Positions 1 through 10,334 of a stretch of 64,000 nt of DNA are shown here, one piece after another; the first letter of the stretch is position 1; the number at the start of each line of letters is the position of its first letter. The position numbers were made by a program, and so were the translations under genes. The notes beneath the pieces were generated by a model, which saw nothing but the letters and a program-made list of their open reading frames with translations, had not been told where the DNA came from and made no database searches. This DNA comes from Serratia grimesii NBRC 13537 (GTDB taxonomy: Bacteria; Pseudomonadota; Gammaproteobacteria; Enterobacterales; Enterobacteriaceae): contig NZ_BCTT01000012.1 of NCBI RefSeq assembly GCF_001590905.1, positions 62,001 through 126,000 of the forward strand, written 5' to 3'.

Positions 1-2580
1 GAAAAAAAGTATGCACTGAATAGCATCGCCAATGCCTTGCAAAAACGCATTGATAGCTACCGTTACGTCACCTATCAGATCTACGACAAGTTCGGCAATG
101 CATCATCTTTGAACGTGGATCCCAGCTTGCAGGAAACCCGGCTGCGCCCGGACGTTTATTACCTGGAAAAACCGCATAAAAAAACGGATGCGATTATTTT
201 TGGCAGCCATGAAGAAGGCACCCTGGCGATGATCGCCAATATTTCAGACTATCTGGATACCCGCTGGGGAGCCAAAACTGAAAATTACGCCATGTATTAC
301 CTCAATGGTCAGGATAACAGCCTGAGTTTAATCACCACTCAACCGCTGAAAGAACTGGCCTCACGCTTCAAAGAAAGTTACCTGACGACGTCGGCAGAGG
401 ATCGCCGGGCAGAGATGCTGCAGCAGGCTAACATGCTCGATGAACGTGAAAGCTTCTCTGCCCTGCGTAAGCAGCGCTTCCAAAATGCTTATTCATTTTC
501 AATCCGCACCACCTTTAACCAACCGGGGCATCTGGCCACGGTGATCGCCTTTGATCTACCGATTAATGACATCATCCCGATCAATATGGCCCGCGCCAAC
601 TTTATGCTGCTGCCTGACGATATGAACCTGGATGACAGCGCCGTTTCGGTAGATACGGCTACCAATGCCGGTGTCTCAATGACCGGCAACTGGGTCGAGT
701 TCAGCGCCCCACTGCCCAATGCGCCGCTGAAAGTGGTTTATCGCGTTTCTGCAATCAACCTGGCCATTGACCTACTACGTAACAATATCTGGCTGATCGT
801 CATTAATCTGTTGCTGTTGGCGCTGTCGATGGTGGGCATTTACTTTATCCGTCGCCAATACATTCGCCCGAGCGAAAATATGGCGGTTGAGCTGGAAACC
901 GAGCGCGCACTGAATCAGGAAATCATCGCCAGTTTACCCTCCGGCCTGCTGGTGTATAACTTCACCAGTAACACAGTGATCGCCAGCAATAAGATTGCCC
1001 AACACCTGCTACCTCACCTCAGCCTGCAAAAAATCGCCCACATGGCCGAACAGCACCACGGCGTTATCCAGGCGACAGTCAACAATGAGGTGTATGAGAT
1101 TCGTATCTTCCGTAGCCAACTGTCACCGGAAACCTATCTGTTCCTGCTCAATGATCAGGACAAGGAAGTGATGGTGAACAAGCGCCTACAGCAAGCACAA
1201 CGCGAATACGACAAGAACGTACAGGCACGTAAGCTGATGCTGCATAACCTGGGTATTGAGCTGAACCAGCCAGTGCGTCAAATGCATGACCTGGCCGACC
1301 GCCTACGTACCCAGCCGGATGAAGAACAGCAGCAAGCACTTCTGAAACAACTGACGGCACAATCCTCATCGGTGCTGGGGCTGATTGAAAATATCACCCT
1401 GCTCACCCGTCTGGAAACCCAGGACTGGCAACCTTCGCGCCATCCCTTCAGTCCGTCGGTCTTGATTGATGAGTTACTGCGTGAATCCTTGCCGTCCATC
1501 AATCAGAAAGGGCTGACGCTGTTTAACCATTTCCAGCTTGATGTTGAACAGCACTACGTGGGGGACGCCAACGCGTTACGCAAAGTGCTTTCACTGTTGG
1601 TGCATTACGCCATTATTACGACGTCCTGTGGCAAGATTTCACTGGTGATCGATCATGAACCGGAACACCCCGACCGTCTGGTGTTCCATATTAATGATAC
1701 CGGCTCCGGTATTTCCAATGAGGAAATCAGCAATCTGAACTACCCGTTCCTCAGTCAGACATTGGTGGATCGCTTTAATCATGGTTCCGGCCTCACTTTC
1801 TTCCTATGCAACCAACTGTGCAAAAAGCTTAACGGACAGTTGGATATCCGCAGCAAGGTGGATATCGGTACCCGCTATACCATTCGCGTGCCGATGGAGA
1901 TGGAAAAAAAGGATGCGGAAGCACAGGAAAAACTGCTCGATGGCGTAACGGCGCTGCTGGACATCACCTCTGAGGAAGTCCGCGGCATTGTTACGCACTT
2001 GCTGCATGCCTATGGCGCAAGCTGCATCATTGCCGATGAACGTCAGATCAACCGCGATTACGACGTGCTACTGACGGATAACCCACAACGAGCCGACGAT
2101 TATACCTTGCTGCTGACTAGCGATGAGGCCGGATGGCAACAGCTTGAAAAACGGTACATTCGAGTAAACTATAACCTGAGTGGTGCAATGATCGACGCCG
2201 TATTAATGCTGATTGAACAGCAAATGGCCGCTCTGGAACAGCAGGAAAGTGCGCTTTCACTGACCACAAATGACATCCAACTCTATGAAAAACAATTGAA
2301 ATCAAGTGATTACTATGGCCTGTTTGTCGATACAGTACCCGACGATGTCAAAAAACTGTATACTGAGGCGGGCAGCAGTGATTTCAATGCTCTGTCACAG
2401 ACCGCACATCGCCTAAAAGGCGTGTTTGCCATGTTAAATCTGCTTCCCGGTAAGCAACTGTGTGAATCGTTAGAACAGCACATCGCAGACGGTGATGCGC
2501 TCAAGATCGAGAATAACATCAGTCAGATTGATTTTTTCGTCAGTAGACTGCTGCAGCAAGGTAGCCAACAACATGAATAA
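1..2580 (+). CDS. rcsD: Phosphotransferase RcsD (5' end outside window)
   Basis: Inner-membrane phosphotransfer protein of the Rcs envelope-stress relay; it passes phosphate between the hybrid kinase RcsC and the response regulator RcsB. The reading frame is open from base 1, so the true start lies to the left; the first internal start-like codon (TTG at 37) is not the real one. Visible parts are a periplasmic region, one transmembrane helix around bases 780-850, a degenerate kinase-like (ABL-type) region, and a C-terminal HPt domain with the phospho-accepting His in the motif HRLKG (codon 2407-2409). The kinase-like part lacks a normal phospho-His box, as is usual for RcsD. Its last 8 bases overlap rcsB, implying translational coupling. 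About 860 codons are present against roughly 890 in E. coli, so only a short N-terminal piece is missing. Confidence 0.97.
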   Translation, partial: EKKYALNSIANALQKRIDSYRYVTYQIYDKFGNASSLNVDPSLQETRLRPDVYYLEKPHKKTDAIIFGSHEEGTLAMIANISDYLDTRWGAKTENYAMYYLNGQDNSLSLITTQPLKELASRFKESYLTTSAEDRRAEMLQQANMLDERESFSALRKQRFQNAYSFSIRTTFNQPGHLATVIAFDLPINDIIPINMARANFMLLPDDMNLDDSAVSVDTATNAGVSMTGNWVEFSAPLPNAPLKVVYRVSAINLAIDLLRNNIWLIVINLLLLALSMVGIYFIRRQYIRPSENMAVELETERALNQEIIASLPSGLLVYNFTSNTVIASNKIAQHLLPHLSLQKIAHMAEQHHGVIQATVNNEVYEIRIFRSQLSPETYLFLLNDQDKEVMVNKRLQQAQREYDKNVQARKLMLHNLGIELNQPVRQMHDLADRLRTQPDEEQQQALLKQLTAQSSSVLGLIENITLLTRLETQDWQPSRHPFSPSVLIDELLRESLPSINQKGLTLFNHFQLDVEQHYVGDANALRKVLSLLVHYAIITTSCGKISLVIDHEPEHPDRLVFHINDTGSGISNEEISNLNYPFLSQTLVDRFNHGSGLTFFLCNQLCKKLNGQLDIRSKVDIGTRYTIRVPMEMEKKDAEAQEKLLDGVTALLDITSEEVRGIVTHLLHAYGASCIIADERQINRDYDVLLTDNPQRADDYTLLLTSDEAGWQQLEKRYIRVNYNLSGAMIDAVLMLIEQQMAALEQQESALSLTTNDIQLYEKQLKSSDYYGLFVDTVPDDVKKLYTEAGSSDFNALSQTAHRLKGVFAMLNLLPGKQLCESLEQHIADGDALKIENNISQIDFFVSRLLQQGSQQHE

Positions 2581-3223
2581 CCTGAACGTAATTATTGCTG
2601 ATGACCATCCTATCGTACTGTTTGGCATCCGGAAGTCACTTGAGCAAATTGAATGGGTGAATGTCGTTGGGGAGTTTGAAGACTCAACAGCACTGATCAA
2701 CAATCTGTCCAAACTGGACGCTAACGTCCTGATCACCGATCTTTCGATGCCTGGTGATAAGTATGGCGACGGCATTACGCTGATCAAATACATCAAACGC
2801 CATTATCCGCAATTGTCGATCATCGTTCTGACCATGAACAACAACCCGGCAATTCTTAGTGCCGTGTTGGATCTGGATATTGAAGGCATCGTGTTGAAGC
2901 AAGGTGCACCAACTGACCTGCCGAAAGCGCTGGCCGCATTGCAGAAAGGCAAAAAGTTCACGCCGGAAAGCGTCTCCAAACTGTTGGAGAGAATCAGCGC
3001 CAGTGGTTACGGTGATAAGCGTCTGTCACCGAAAGAGAGCGAAGTACTGCGCCTGTTTGCCGAAGGTTTCCTGGTGACTGAGATCGCCAAGAAACTCAAT
3101 CGCAGCATCAAAACCATCAGTAGCCAGAAGAAATCGGCCATGATGAAGCTGGGTGTTGAGAACGATATCGCACTGCTCAACTACCTCTCTTCTGTCAGCA
3201 TGGCACCGCTGGACAAAGACTAA
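2573..3223 (+). CDS. rcsB: Response regulator RcsB
   Basis: NarL/FixJ-type response regulator, the DNA-binding output of the Rcs relay; in enterobacteria it controls capsule, motility, biofilm and acid-stress genes, alone or with partners such as RcsA. The 216-residue product matches the family length. The receiver domain (about 1-125) has acidic pocket residues D10 and D11 and phospho-acceptor D56 in ITDLSMPG. A LuxR-type helix-turn-helix (about 150-208) follows, beginning at LSPKESEVLRLFAEG. The start ATG at 2573 lies inside the end of rcsD (8-base overlap) and gives the expected MNNLNVIIADDHP N-terminus; a longer open frame from 2492 was rejected because it would overlap rcsD by about 90 bases. 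A strong terminator follows the stop. Confidence 0.98.
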   Translation: MNNLNVIIADDHPIVLFGIRKSLEQIEWVNVVGEFEDSTALINNLSKLDANVLITDLSMPGDKYGDGITLIKYIKRHYPQLSIIVLTMNNNPAILSAVLDLDIEGIVLKQGAPTDLPKALAALQKGKKFTPESVSKLLERISASGYGDKRLSPKESEVLRLFAEGFLVTEIAKKLNRSIKTISSQKKSAMMKLGVENDIALLNYLSSVSMAPLDKD

Positions 3224-3243
3224 AGTCGTCCGGTTTTTCACAG

Positions 3244-3272
3244 AGGGCGCGGCATTATGCCGCGCCCTTTTG
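3244..3272. terminator. Bidirectional terminator between rcsB and rcsC
   Basis: A 10-bp perfect stem (GGGCGCGGCA with TGCCGCGCCC) closes a 3-base TTA loop and is followed by TTTTG. It sits between the convergent rcsB and rcsC genes, just beyond both stop codons, so it probably serves both strands. Confidence 0.85.
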
Positions 3273-3275
3273 CTT

Positions 3276-6146
3276 TTAAGCGTTCTCCTGCTCGACACGC
3301 AGGCGGCGTACCTGTTGACTGTAATATGCCAGCGTTTGATCTAACGTTTCTAACGTCACCGGTTTGGACAGACAATTGTCCATCCCCGCCTCGATACAGC
3401 GCTGTTTCTCTTCCGCCAACGCATTCGCCGTCACGCCGATTACCGGTGAGGTAAAGTGCAATTGACGCAAACGCTGAGTCAGGAGATACCCGTCCATGTT
3501 CGGCATGTTAACGTCGGTCAGCACAATATCGACCCTGTTGTGGTTGAGTACATCTAATGCATCGACACCATCATTGGCCGTCACTACCTGGTACCCCAAC
3601 GAGCTCAACTGATCGGACAACAACCGGCGGTTAATCGGATGGTCGTCCACCACCAGCAAATGTATATCGCCGTTATCTACTTTGCTGGCCTTAACCGGCA
3701 ACGGCAATTGCATCAGGGTATTGCCACTTTCATCAAGGGTACCAAATAGCCGGTTGAGCAACGTGAGGGTTTCACGCGGCGTCGACGTACTGTGCATCCA
3801 GTAACCCGGCCGGGTTTCCTGCGACGGGCCAATATGCTCAATAGAGAATTGGATCTGCGCCAGCAAAGGCGTACTGACCATCAATGGATGGTCACTGAGC
3901 ATCACATCACTGGCGGCAGTCTCCTCTCCCTGATGGCGCAACACCCTAGCGCCATAACCGCCCAGGATTTCCATCAGATAGCTTTCTAGCCGTTGATTGC
4001 GGATATCCAGCCACAAGGTTCTACCTTGCCAGGTATCACTGGCCTGCGGGATCGGGAACTGTGCATTAAACAGAGGGATACGGATAGTAAACAAACTGCC
4101 CAATCCCGGCTCAGACTCAACAGCAATGTCGCCATCCATCATGTTGATCAGCTTTTCACAAATCGCCAGCCCCAGCCCAGTCCCCTGGAAATGACGCTGA
4201 ACGCCACTCCCCACCTGGAAGAATGGGTCGAACAAGCGAGTAATTTCTTTCTCGGGAATGCCGACGCCGGTATCGCGAACGCTGAACTCCAGATAGCTTC
4301 CACGCGTGCACACCTGCAAAATGATACAACCGGTATCGGTAAACTTAATGGCGTTGTTCAACAAGTTAGATAACACCTGTTGTAACCGCACTGGATCGCC
4401 TGAAATACGTTCCGGTACGTTTTGTTCGATAAAGCAGTACAACCCCAGGCGTTTCTTCACCACCAACGGCAAATAGTTGCCGGCAATATGGGTAATCACT
4501 TCCAGACAGGAAAACTCACGCGGCTCAATTTTCAACTGTTCGGACTCGATTTTGGAGAAATCGAGGATATCGCTGATGATCTTCAGCAGCAGTCCCGAGG
4601 AGTTGTTCATCGCATTGACCAGCCGATCAACACCCTGCGGCAGTGCCTTGGTTTGCAATAAATCGAGGTTGCCGATGATGCCGTACAAGGGGGTGCGTAA
4701 TTCGTGACTCACCGTCGCCAGGAACATCGACTTCGACTGACTGGCCTGCTCTGCCGCCGCCGCCATCTCCTGCAGCGATTCTTCCATTTTCACGCGAGCA
4801 CTGACGTCTACCAACACACAGATCGCCACATCCTCGTTGCGGTAACGGGAATGCACAAAGCTGATTTGCAGATTATTGTTATTACTGGTCATCACATCGA
4901 CAAAATTTGCCTGCTGTTCGCAAATGATGCGTGTGATGCGATCACGGTCTTCGTGAGTCAGTAAATTGATGTAGTTATGCGCCAGCTCGTTACTCAGAAT
5001 GTTAGTGCCATCGCTGATGCGTAAAATACAAATCCCCACCGGTGCCGAAGCAACAATTTTGCGGTTGAACTGCTCATGTTCTTCCAACCGGAACGCATTG
5101 TCTTCCGCGGGTAAAAACATTTTCCGCTCAAACAACCAGGCCAACGTGAACAGCACAATGGCGGACAGCAAATTGAGCAAAACCGCATTGAGTATCAGCA
5201 TCTTGAAACGCTCAACCACGGTCTTCACTGGCACAGAATACACAATACTGAGCGATGACGGTGGCAGCGCCTTTTTCATGATCAGGTCGCGGTAATTATC
5301 CACATAGCCAAAATAGGCTTGCTCGTCTGGGTAGCTGCCAGACACTTGCGCATCGCGCTCGCCATCCGCCAACCGCAATATCGGATCGTTATTCTCATCC
5401 AGCAGAGTCACTGCAATCGGCAAATTGCCCGCGGTGACGAAATCTTCTAAACGTATCGTCTGCTCAATGCCCAGCAATGCCTCGAGCTTGTTGCCTATAT
5501 AAATGGGTGTCAGCACATACAAATAGCCGACATCCGGCCGCTGCTGGCTTGGGCTGATCCAGTACAGGTTATTGTCTTTGTCCTGGTTTTTGGCATTGCG
5601 ATATTTAAGGATGCGCTCGTGCAGGGTCTTCAGCGCATCTGCACGGTTGGTGACACCACTGCTGCCACCAAACTCCGCCATGCACAAGCTGTCGCCGCCG
5701 ATGAAAAACACCCTATTGAGATCATAGGCCGCGACAAAATTCTCTTTCCAGTATTGAATCAACCCGCTTAGCGAATTAAGCGAGCTGCGGTATGTGATGT
5801 TGAGTGAACAGTTGGACTCCGGATACAACGGGAAGAACTCCGGTGAACTGCTCTTGCCAGGGAAGATACCGTTGAACATGTCCAGGCTGTTGACAGAACC
5901 ATTGAGACGGTTTTCTGCCATGTACTTAATATCACGAATAATGTCGGCAGAATGGCGGATATAACCCTGGGCCTGATCAAAATTCAAATTGTAGTCCTGC
6001 CGGATATCAGATTCTTTCTGGTGCAGGATATTCAGGATATAGAACGTGGTGAGCAACGCTCCCAACGACCACAACATAATCGCCAGTACCCGAAACAGAT
6101 AGCGGGATATTTTTAACGTGGTACGAAAAGAGGCTAAATATTTCAA
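3276..6146 (-). CDS. rcsC: Hybrid sensor histidine kinase RcsC
   Basis: Inner-membrane sensor kinase that starts the Rcs phosphorelay, sending phosphate through RcsD to RcsB in response to envelope and lipopolysaccharide stress relayed by RcsF and IgaA. Order seen: first transmembrane helix near residue 20, a periplasmic region of about 280 residues, a second helix near residue 320, a PAS-like region, the dimerisation domain with phospho-His 481 (SHELRTPL), the ATPase domain (DTGVGIP; GTGLGLAI), the RcsC-specific ABL domain, and a C-terminal receiver with phospho-acceptor D878 (LTDVNMPN). I chose the TTG at 6146 because it begins at the LKYLASFRTT segment matching the E. coli N-terminus; a TTG five codons upstream (6161) is also possible. 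Neither has a strong ribosome-binding site. Transcribed convergently to rcsDB. Confidence 0.96.
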   Translation of the reverse strand: MKYLASFRTTLKISRYLFRVLAIMLWSLGALLTTFYILNILHQKESDIRQDYNLNFDQAQGYIRHSADIIRDIKYMAENRLNGSVNSLDMFNGIFPGKSSSPEFFPLYPESNCSLNITYRSSLNSLSGLIQYWKENFVAAYDLNRVFFIGGDSLCMAEFGGSSGVTNRADALKTLHERILKYRNAKNQDKDNNLYWISPSQQRPDVGYLYVLTPIYIGNKLEALLGIEQTIRLEDFVTAGNLPIAVTLLDENNDPILRLADGERDAQVSGSYPDEQAYFGYVDNYRDLIMKKALPPSSLSIVYSVPVKTVVERFKMLILNAVLLNLLSAIVLFTLAWLFERKMFLPAEDNAFRLEEHEQFNRKIVASAPVGICILRISDGTNILSNELAHNYINLLTHEDRDRITRIICEQQANFVDVMTSNNNNLQISFVHSRYRNEDVAICVLVDVSARVKMEESLQEMAAAAEQASQSKSMFLATVSHELRTPLYGIIGNLDLLQTKALPQGVDRLVNAMNNSSGLLLKIISDILDFSKIESEQLKIEPREFSCLEVITHIAGNYLPLVVKKRLGLYCFIEQNVPERISGDPVRLQQVLSNLLNNAIKFTDTGCIILQVCTRGSYLEFSVRDTGVGIPEKEITRLFDPFFQVGSGVQRHFQGTGLGLAICEKLINMMDGDIAVESEPGLGSLFTIRIPLFNAQFPIPQASDTWQGRTLWLDIRNQRLESYLMEILGGYGARVLRHQGEETAASDVMLSDHPLMVSTPLLAQIQFSIEHIGPSQETRPGYWMHSTSTPRETLTLLNRLFGTLDESGNTLMQLPLPVKASKVDNGDIHLLVVDDHPINRRLLSDQLSSLGYQVVTANDGVDALDVLNHNRVDIVLTDVNMPNMDGYLLTQRLRQLHFTSPVIGVTANALAEEKQRCIEAGMDNCLSKPVTLETLDQTLAYYSQQVRRLRVEQENA

Positions 6147-6237
6147 TCGGATACCATACAAAAGTAAGTGGCGACCAGCGAATTCATATCAGAGACTGGA
6201 TCTCTGGTTTGGGTCTGGTAATTAAACCATATAACTG

Positions 6238-6270
6238 AAAAAGGGCCTAGCATCGCTGCCAGGCCCTTTA
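6238..6270 (-). terminator. Terminator downstream of gyrA
   Basis: Inverted repeat AAAGGGCCT (6240-6248) and AGGCCCTTT (6261-6269) around a 12-base loop. On the minus strand the stem is followed by TTTTTC, so it fits a Rho-independent terminator for gyrA, about 40 bases beyond its stop. Confidence 0.75.
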
Positions 6271-6307
6271 TACCAATGCAATAGGGGAGACACGCTGCCC
6301 CTACAGC

Positions 6308-8959
6308 TTAGGCGTTATCATCATCCGCATTGTCTACCGCGTCAGAATCATCATCGCCCTCGTCCAGCGGCGCTGCATCTTCTTCTACGCCTTCCGCACC
6401 CGGCTCCAAGCTGTCCAGCTCTTCGTCTTCCACCGGTTCGGCAACACGCTGCAGGCCGACGACGTTCTCGTCTTCAGCAGTACGGATCAGCGTAACACCT
6501 TGGGTATTACGACCAACCACGCTGACTTCAGATACGCGAGTACGCACCAGCGTACCGGCATCGGTGATCATCATGATCTGATCGGTCGTTTCGACCTGTA
6601 CCGCACCAACAACCTGACCATTACGCTCGCTCACCTTAATGGAGATAACCCCTTGGGTGGCACGTGACTTGGTCGGGTATTCGGTCACAGCGGTACGTTT
6701 CCCGTAGCCGTTCTGGGTGACGGTCAGGATATCGCCTTCACCACGTGGCACAATCAGGGAGATAACGCTGTCGCCTTCGCCCAGATTGATACCGCGAACA
6801 CCGGTAGCAGTACGGCCCATTGAACGCACCTGCGTTTCTGGGAAGCGAACCACTTTACCATTGGCAGAGAACAGCATGACTTCGTTGCTGCCATCGGTCA
6901 GGTCAACACCAATCAGCTCGTCACCCTCGTTGAGGTTAACGGCGATGATGCCGGCACTGCGTGGGCGGCTAAACTCGGTCAAGGCAGTTTTCTTCACGGT
7001 GCCGCTGGCAGTCGCCATAAACACGTGACGCCCTTCTTCGTACTCGCGTACAGGCAGAATGGCGGTGATACGCTCATTGGCTTCCAGCGGCAACAAGTTG
7101 ACGATTGGACGCCCACGCGCACCACGGCTGGCTTCAGGCAATTGGTACACCTTCATCCAGTACAAACGACCACGGCTGGAGAAGCACAGGATCGTATCGT
7201 GGGTGTTGGCCACCAACAGGCGATCGATAAAGTCTTCTTCTTTAATACGTGCAGCTGACTTGCCCTTACCGCCACGTCGTTGCGCTTCATAGTCACTCAA
7301 CGGCTGATACTTCACATAGCCTTGGTGCGACAGCGTAACTACCACGTCTTCCTGGTTGATCAGGTCTTCAATATTGATATCTGAAGTGTTGGCGGTAATT
7401 TCAGTACGGCGAGCGTCGTTATACAGCTCTTTGATTGCAATCAGCTCTTCGCGGATCACTTCCATCAGACGGTCTGGGTTTTCCAGAATAAAGATCAGCT
7501 CAGCAATCGCTGTCAGCAGCTCTTTATATTCGTCCAACAGCTTTTCATGCTCCAGGCCGGTCAGTTTCTGCAGACGCAGATCCAAAATCGCCTGAGCTTG
7601 CTGCTCGGTCAGGTAGTACTTACCGTCACGGATACCGAACTCCGGCTCCAGCCACTCAGGACGAGCAGCATTGTCACCGGCGCGTTCCAGCATGGCGCTC
7701 ACGTTGCCCAGTTCCCACGCTTGAGCAACCAGCGCGACTTTGGCTTCCGCAGGGGTTGGCGCACGACGGATCATTTCAATAATCGGATCGATATTTGCCA
7801 GTGCAATGGCCAACGCTTCCAAGATATGGGCGCGATCACGGGCCTTACGCAATTCGAAGATGGTACGACGTGTAACCACTTCACGGCGGTGGCGAACAAA
7901 CGCCTGCAAAATATCCTTCAGGTTCAGCAGTTTCGGCTGTCCCTGATGCAATGCCACCATGTTGATACCGAAGGTCACCTGCAGCTGAGTCAGCGAGTAC
8001 AGGTTGTTCAGCACCACTTCACCGACCGCATCACGTTTGACTTCAATGACGATACGCATACCGTCTTTGTCAGACTCGTCACGCAGCGCGCTGATGCCTT
8101 CCACACGTTTTTCTTTGACCAGCTCGGCGATCTTTTCGATCAGACGCGCCTTGTTCACCTGATACGGGATCTCGTGAACAATGATGGTTTCGCGGCCAGT
8201 TTTGGCGTCGGCTTCTACTTCGGCACGCGCGCGGACATAAACTTTACCACGCCCAGTGCGATACGCCTCTTCGATACCGCGACGGCCATTGATGATTGCC
8301 GCCGTCGGGAAGTCTGGCCCCGGGATGTGCTCCATCAGGCCTTCGATGCTGATGTTTTCATCATCGATATACGCCAAACAACCGTTGATAACCTCTGACA
8401 GGTTATGTGGCGGAATATTGGTCGCCATGCCCACGGCGATACCTGACGAGCCGTTTACCAGCAGGTTCGGGATCTTGGTTGGCATGACGGCTGGGATCTG
8501 CTCGGTGCCATCATAGTTAGGCACGAAGTCGACGGTTTCTTTTTCCAGATCCGCCAGCAGTTCGTGAGCAATTTTGGACATGCGCACTTCGGTATAACGC
8601 ATTGCCGCAGCGGAGTCGCCGTCGACGGAACCGAAGTTACCCTGACCGTCCACCAGCATATAGCGCAGCGAGAACGGTTGGGCCAAACGCACGATGGTGT
8701 CGTAAACCGCGCTGTCACCGTGAGGGTGATATTTACCGATCACGTCCCCGACGACACGGGCCGATTTCTTGTATGGTTTATTCCAGTCGTTACCCAGTAC
8801 ATTCATCGCGTACAGTACGCGGCGATGCACCGGCTTCAGTCCATCACGAACATCTGGCAGCGCACGTCCGACAATTACGGACATCGCGTAGTCCAGATAC
8901 GAGTTTTTCAACTCGTCTTCGATGTTTACCGGTGTGATTTCTCTGGCAAGGTCGCTCAT
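6308..8959 (-). CDS. gyrA: DNA gyrase subunit A
   Basis: Breakage-reunion subunit of the type II topoisomerase that introduces negative supercoils, acting as a GyrA2-GyrB2 tetramer. The 883-residue protein has the N-terminal winged-helix/tower domains with catalytic Tyr122 (AAMRY) and the GyrA box (QRRGGKG) opening the C-terminal DNA-wrapping beta-pinwheel. The tail is long and very acidic (last ~45 residues rich in D and E), slightly longer than in E. coli (875 aa). The quinolone-resistance region reads [10 protein letters not shown], with Ser83 and Asp87 both wild-type, so no resistance substitution is visible at those positions. ATG start with conserved [12 protein letters not shown]. Divergent from ubiG; followed by its own terminator. 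Confidence 0.99.
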   Translation of the reverse strand: MSDLAREITPVNIEDELKNSYLDYAMSVIVGRALPDVRDGLKPVHRRVLYAMNVLGNDWNKPYKKSARVVGDVIGKYHPHGDSAVYDTIVRLAQPFSLRYMLVDGQGNFGSVDGDSAAAMRYTEVRMSKIAHELLADLEKETVDFVPNYDGTEQIPAVMPTKIPNLLVNGSSGIAVGMATNIPPHNLSEVINGCLAYIDDENISIEGLMEHIPGPDFPTAAIINGRRGIEEAYRTGRGKVYVRARAEVEADAKTGRETIIVHEIPYQVNKARLIEKIAELVKEKRVEGISALRDESDKDGMRIVIEVKRDAVGEVVLNNLYSLTQLQVTFGINMVALHQGQPKLLNLKDILQAFVRHRREVVTRRTIFELRKARDRAHILEALAIALANIDPIIEMIRRAPTPAEAKVALVAQAWELGNVSAMLERAGDNAARPEWLEPEFGIRDGKYYLTEQQAQAILDLRLQKLTGLEHEKLLDEYKELLTAIAELIFILENPDRLMEVIREELIAIKELYNDARRTEITANTSDINIEDLINQEDVVVTLSHQGYVKYQPLSDYEAQRRGGKGKSAARIKEEDFIDRLLVANTHDTILCFSSRGRLYWMKVYQLPEASRGARGRPIVNLLPLEANERITAILPVREYEEGRHVFMATASGTVKKTALTEFSRPRSAGIIAVNLNEGDELIGVDLTDGSNEVMLFSANGKVVRFPETQVRSMGRTATGVRGINLGEGDSVISLIVPRGEGDILTVTQNGYGKRTAVTEYPTKSRATQGVISIKVSERNGQVVGAVQVETTDQIMMITDAGTLVRTRVSEVSVVGRNTQGVTLIRTAEDENVVGLQRVAEPVEDEELDSLEPGAEGVEEDAAPLDEGDDDSDAVDNADDDNA

Positions 8960-9020
8960 GGAGCTGCTATCCCTCTACTAATGATTCATCTGCCCGCTGC
9001 CATAGTGGCAAAGGTGTAAA

Positions 9021-9026
9021 ACTATA
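9021..9026 (-). promoter_or_regulatory. Probable gyrA promoter -10 element
   Basis: On the minus strand TATAGT lies about 60 bases upstream of the gyrA start; the hexamer at a 17-bp spacing (TTCCCG) is a weak -35. A weak -35 and modest -10 are typical of supercoiling-sensitive gyrase promoters, but the assignment is from sequence only. Confidence 0.45.
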
Positions 9027-9132
9027 TCACAAAGCACGCTTTACGGGAAAATAACCGCCGCTCTTTAACTGAAATTGTGCATATATGTGCAGTAAAAATG
9101 CATCGGCGCAGACGGTGCTGCGCTGGAACATG

Positions 9133-9138
9133 TATAAT
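9133..9138 (+). promoter_or_regulatory. Probable ubiG promoter -10 element
   Basis: A perfect TATAAT lies 33 bases before the ubiG start, which would give a leader of roughly 25 bases. The -35 region at normal spacing is poor. It is the only good -10 hexamer between gyrA and ubiG on this strand. Confidence 0.5.
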
Positions 9139-9171
9139 CCGCGCAACGAGAACCAGGAGCTAAATACGCCC

Positions 9172-9897
9172 ATGAATGCAGAATCATCCAGCCAAGCGCA
9201 AAACGTAGACCATCATGAAATCGCCAAGTTCGAGGCCGTTGCCTCACGCTGGTGGGATTTGGAAGGTGAATTCAAACCGCTGCACCGTATCAATCCGTTG
9301 CGCCTGAACTACATCCTGCAGCGTGCCGGTGGCATTTTTGACAAGAAAGTGCTCGATGTGGGCTGCGGCGGCGGCATTTTAGCGGAAAGCATGGCGCGTG
9401 AAGGCGCTCAGGTCACCGGATTGGACATGGGGGCAGAACCGCTACAGGTCGCTCGACTGCATGCGCTGGAAAGCGGCATGGCGGTGAATTACATACAGGA
9501 AACAGTAGAGAGCCATGCACAGGCCAATCCGCAACAGTATGATGTCGTCACTTGCATGGAAATGCTGGAACACGTCCCCGATCCAGCCTCTGTGGTACGC
9601 GCCTGTGCTCACTTGGTGAAACCAGGTGGTCACGTGTTCTTCTCCACCATCAACCGCAACACCAAAGCCTGGTTGATGGCGGTAGTGGGTGCAGAATACA
9701 TCCTGAAAATGGTGCCACAGGGTACACATGATCATAAGAAGTTCATTCGCCCTTCTGAACTGATCGGCTGGGTTGACGGTACACCGCTACGCGAAAGACA
9801 CATGATTGGTCTGCATTACAATCCGATTACCGACCATTTCAAACTGGGCCGTAACGTTGATGTGAACTACATGGTACATACGCAGCACGAAGGCTGA
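9172..9897 (+). CDS. ubiG: Ubiquinone biosynthesis O-methyltransferase UbiG
   Basis: SAM-dependent methyltransferase that performs both O-methylation steps of ubiquinone synthesis, including the last one, on membrane-associated polyprenyl phenols. The 241-residue protein has the class I Rossmann motif VLDVGCGGG near residue 60, motif II/post-I acidic residue in GLDMG, and the conserved EMLEHVPDP segment. The ATG at 9172 gives the family N-terminus (MNAE...) and has GGAG about 12 bases upstream; an open frame reaching back to 9085 has no support. Divergent from gyrA, as in other enterobacteria. Only an imperfect hairpin without a T-run follows the gene. Confidence 0.97.
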   Translation: MNAESSSQAQNVDHHEIAKFEAVASRWWDLEGEFKPLHRINPLRLNYILQRAGGIFDKKVLDVGCGGGILAESMAREGAQVTGLDMGAEPLQVARLHALESGMAVNYIQETVESHAQANPQQYDVVTCMEMLEHVPDPASVVRACAHLVKPGGHVFFSTINRNTKAWLMAVVGAEYILKMVPQGTHDHKKFIRPSELIGWVDGTPLRERHMIGLHYNPITDHFKLGRNVDVNYMVHTQHEG

Positions 9898-10174
9898 GTC
9901 TTCCATCCCGCGCCGGGACTGGCTTGCCAGCTCCGGTGCGTAGCTAACATTAAGATAAATACCTAATTTATCCGGTTTCGATCAAAATCACCGTTGTAAA
10001 CAGTTTTTAAGAATATTAAATCAGATCAATATGCCGTTTTTTTCTAACGTTTAATAAAGCGGCAAACGATCACGTTTTTCTGATTATAGGGAAATTCTTA
10101 TCCCACTTATTGACAAGCTTGTCGCGCCAGTCACAGCGCGCACTTCCAAAGACAAGTCACATTTCACCCCCAAG

Positions 10175-10183
10175 TTATCCACA
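10175..10183 (+). promoter_or_regulatory. DnaA box upstream of nrdA
   Basis: Exact match to the R-type DnaA box TTATCCACA, 152 bases before the nrdA start. DnaA boxes upstream of nrdAB are known in E. coli and link dNTP synthesis to replication initiation. Confidence 0.75.
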
Positions 10184-10253
10184 AATTAGGCCACTTTTGT
10201 TCACTTGCAAACGCCCTGTTTTCTCACTATCTTGTTACCTCACCGACATACAA

Positions 10254-10269
10254 CCCCTATATATAGTGT
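10254..10269 (-). promoter_or_regulatory. NrdR box upstream of nrdA
   Basis: On the minus strand this reads ACACTATATATAGGGG, agreeing with the NrdR consensus ACACWATATATWG followed by a GT/GG end. NrdR is the ATP/dATP-sensing repressor of ribonucleotide reductase operons. NrdR boxes normally occur in pairs; the partner here is weak. Confidence 0.7.
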
Positions 10270-10334
10270 TTACATACTGAGCAGAGCTACTACACTTCTG
10301 CTTAGGGGCACCATACGGACAGGTAAAACACCAC

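Larger units (their letters stand above)
9898..10334 (+). promoter_or_regulatory. Regulatory region upstream of nrdA
   Basis: A 437-base AT-rich stretch without a credible gene. It holds a consensus DnaA box and an NrdR-type palindrome (listed separately) close to the nrdA start, which matches the known dual control of nrdAB by DnaA-ATP and NrdR in E. coli. The first 50 bases contain an imperfect GC-rich hairpin after ubiG. A second, degenerate NrdR-like sequence may lie at 10292-10307. nrdA itself has a weak ribosome-binding site (AGG about 11 bases before ATG). Confidence 0.7.

Noticed and set aside
7547-8398. 283-codon open frame on the plus strand
   Set aside because: Wholly antisense to gyrA, with low-complexity His/Gln/Phe-rich translation typical of a mirror frame.
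8690-8720. Quinolone-resistance mutation in gyrA
   Set aside because: Codons 83 and 87 encode Ser and Asp, the wild-type residues.
9907-9946. GC-rich hairpin after ubiG as a terminator
   Set aside because: Stem is interrupted and no T-run follows; kept only as a note.
10292-10307. Second NrdR box upstream of nrdA
   Set aside because: Only the outer bases match, and the 38-base centre spacing from the first box is not the usual whole number of helical turns.
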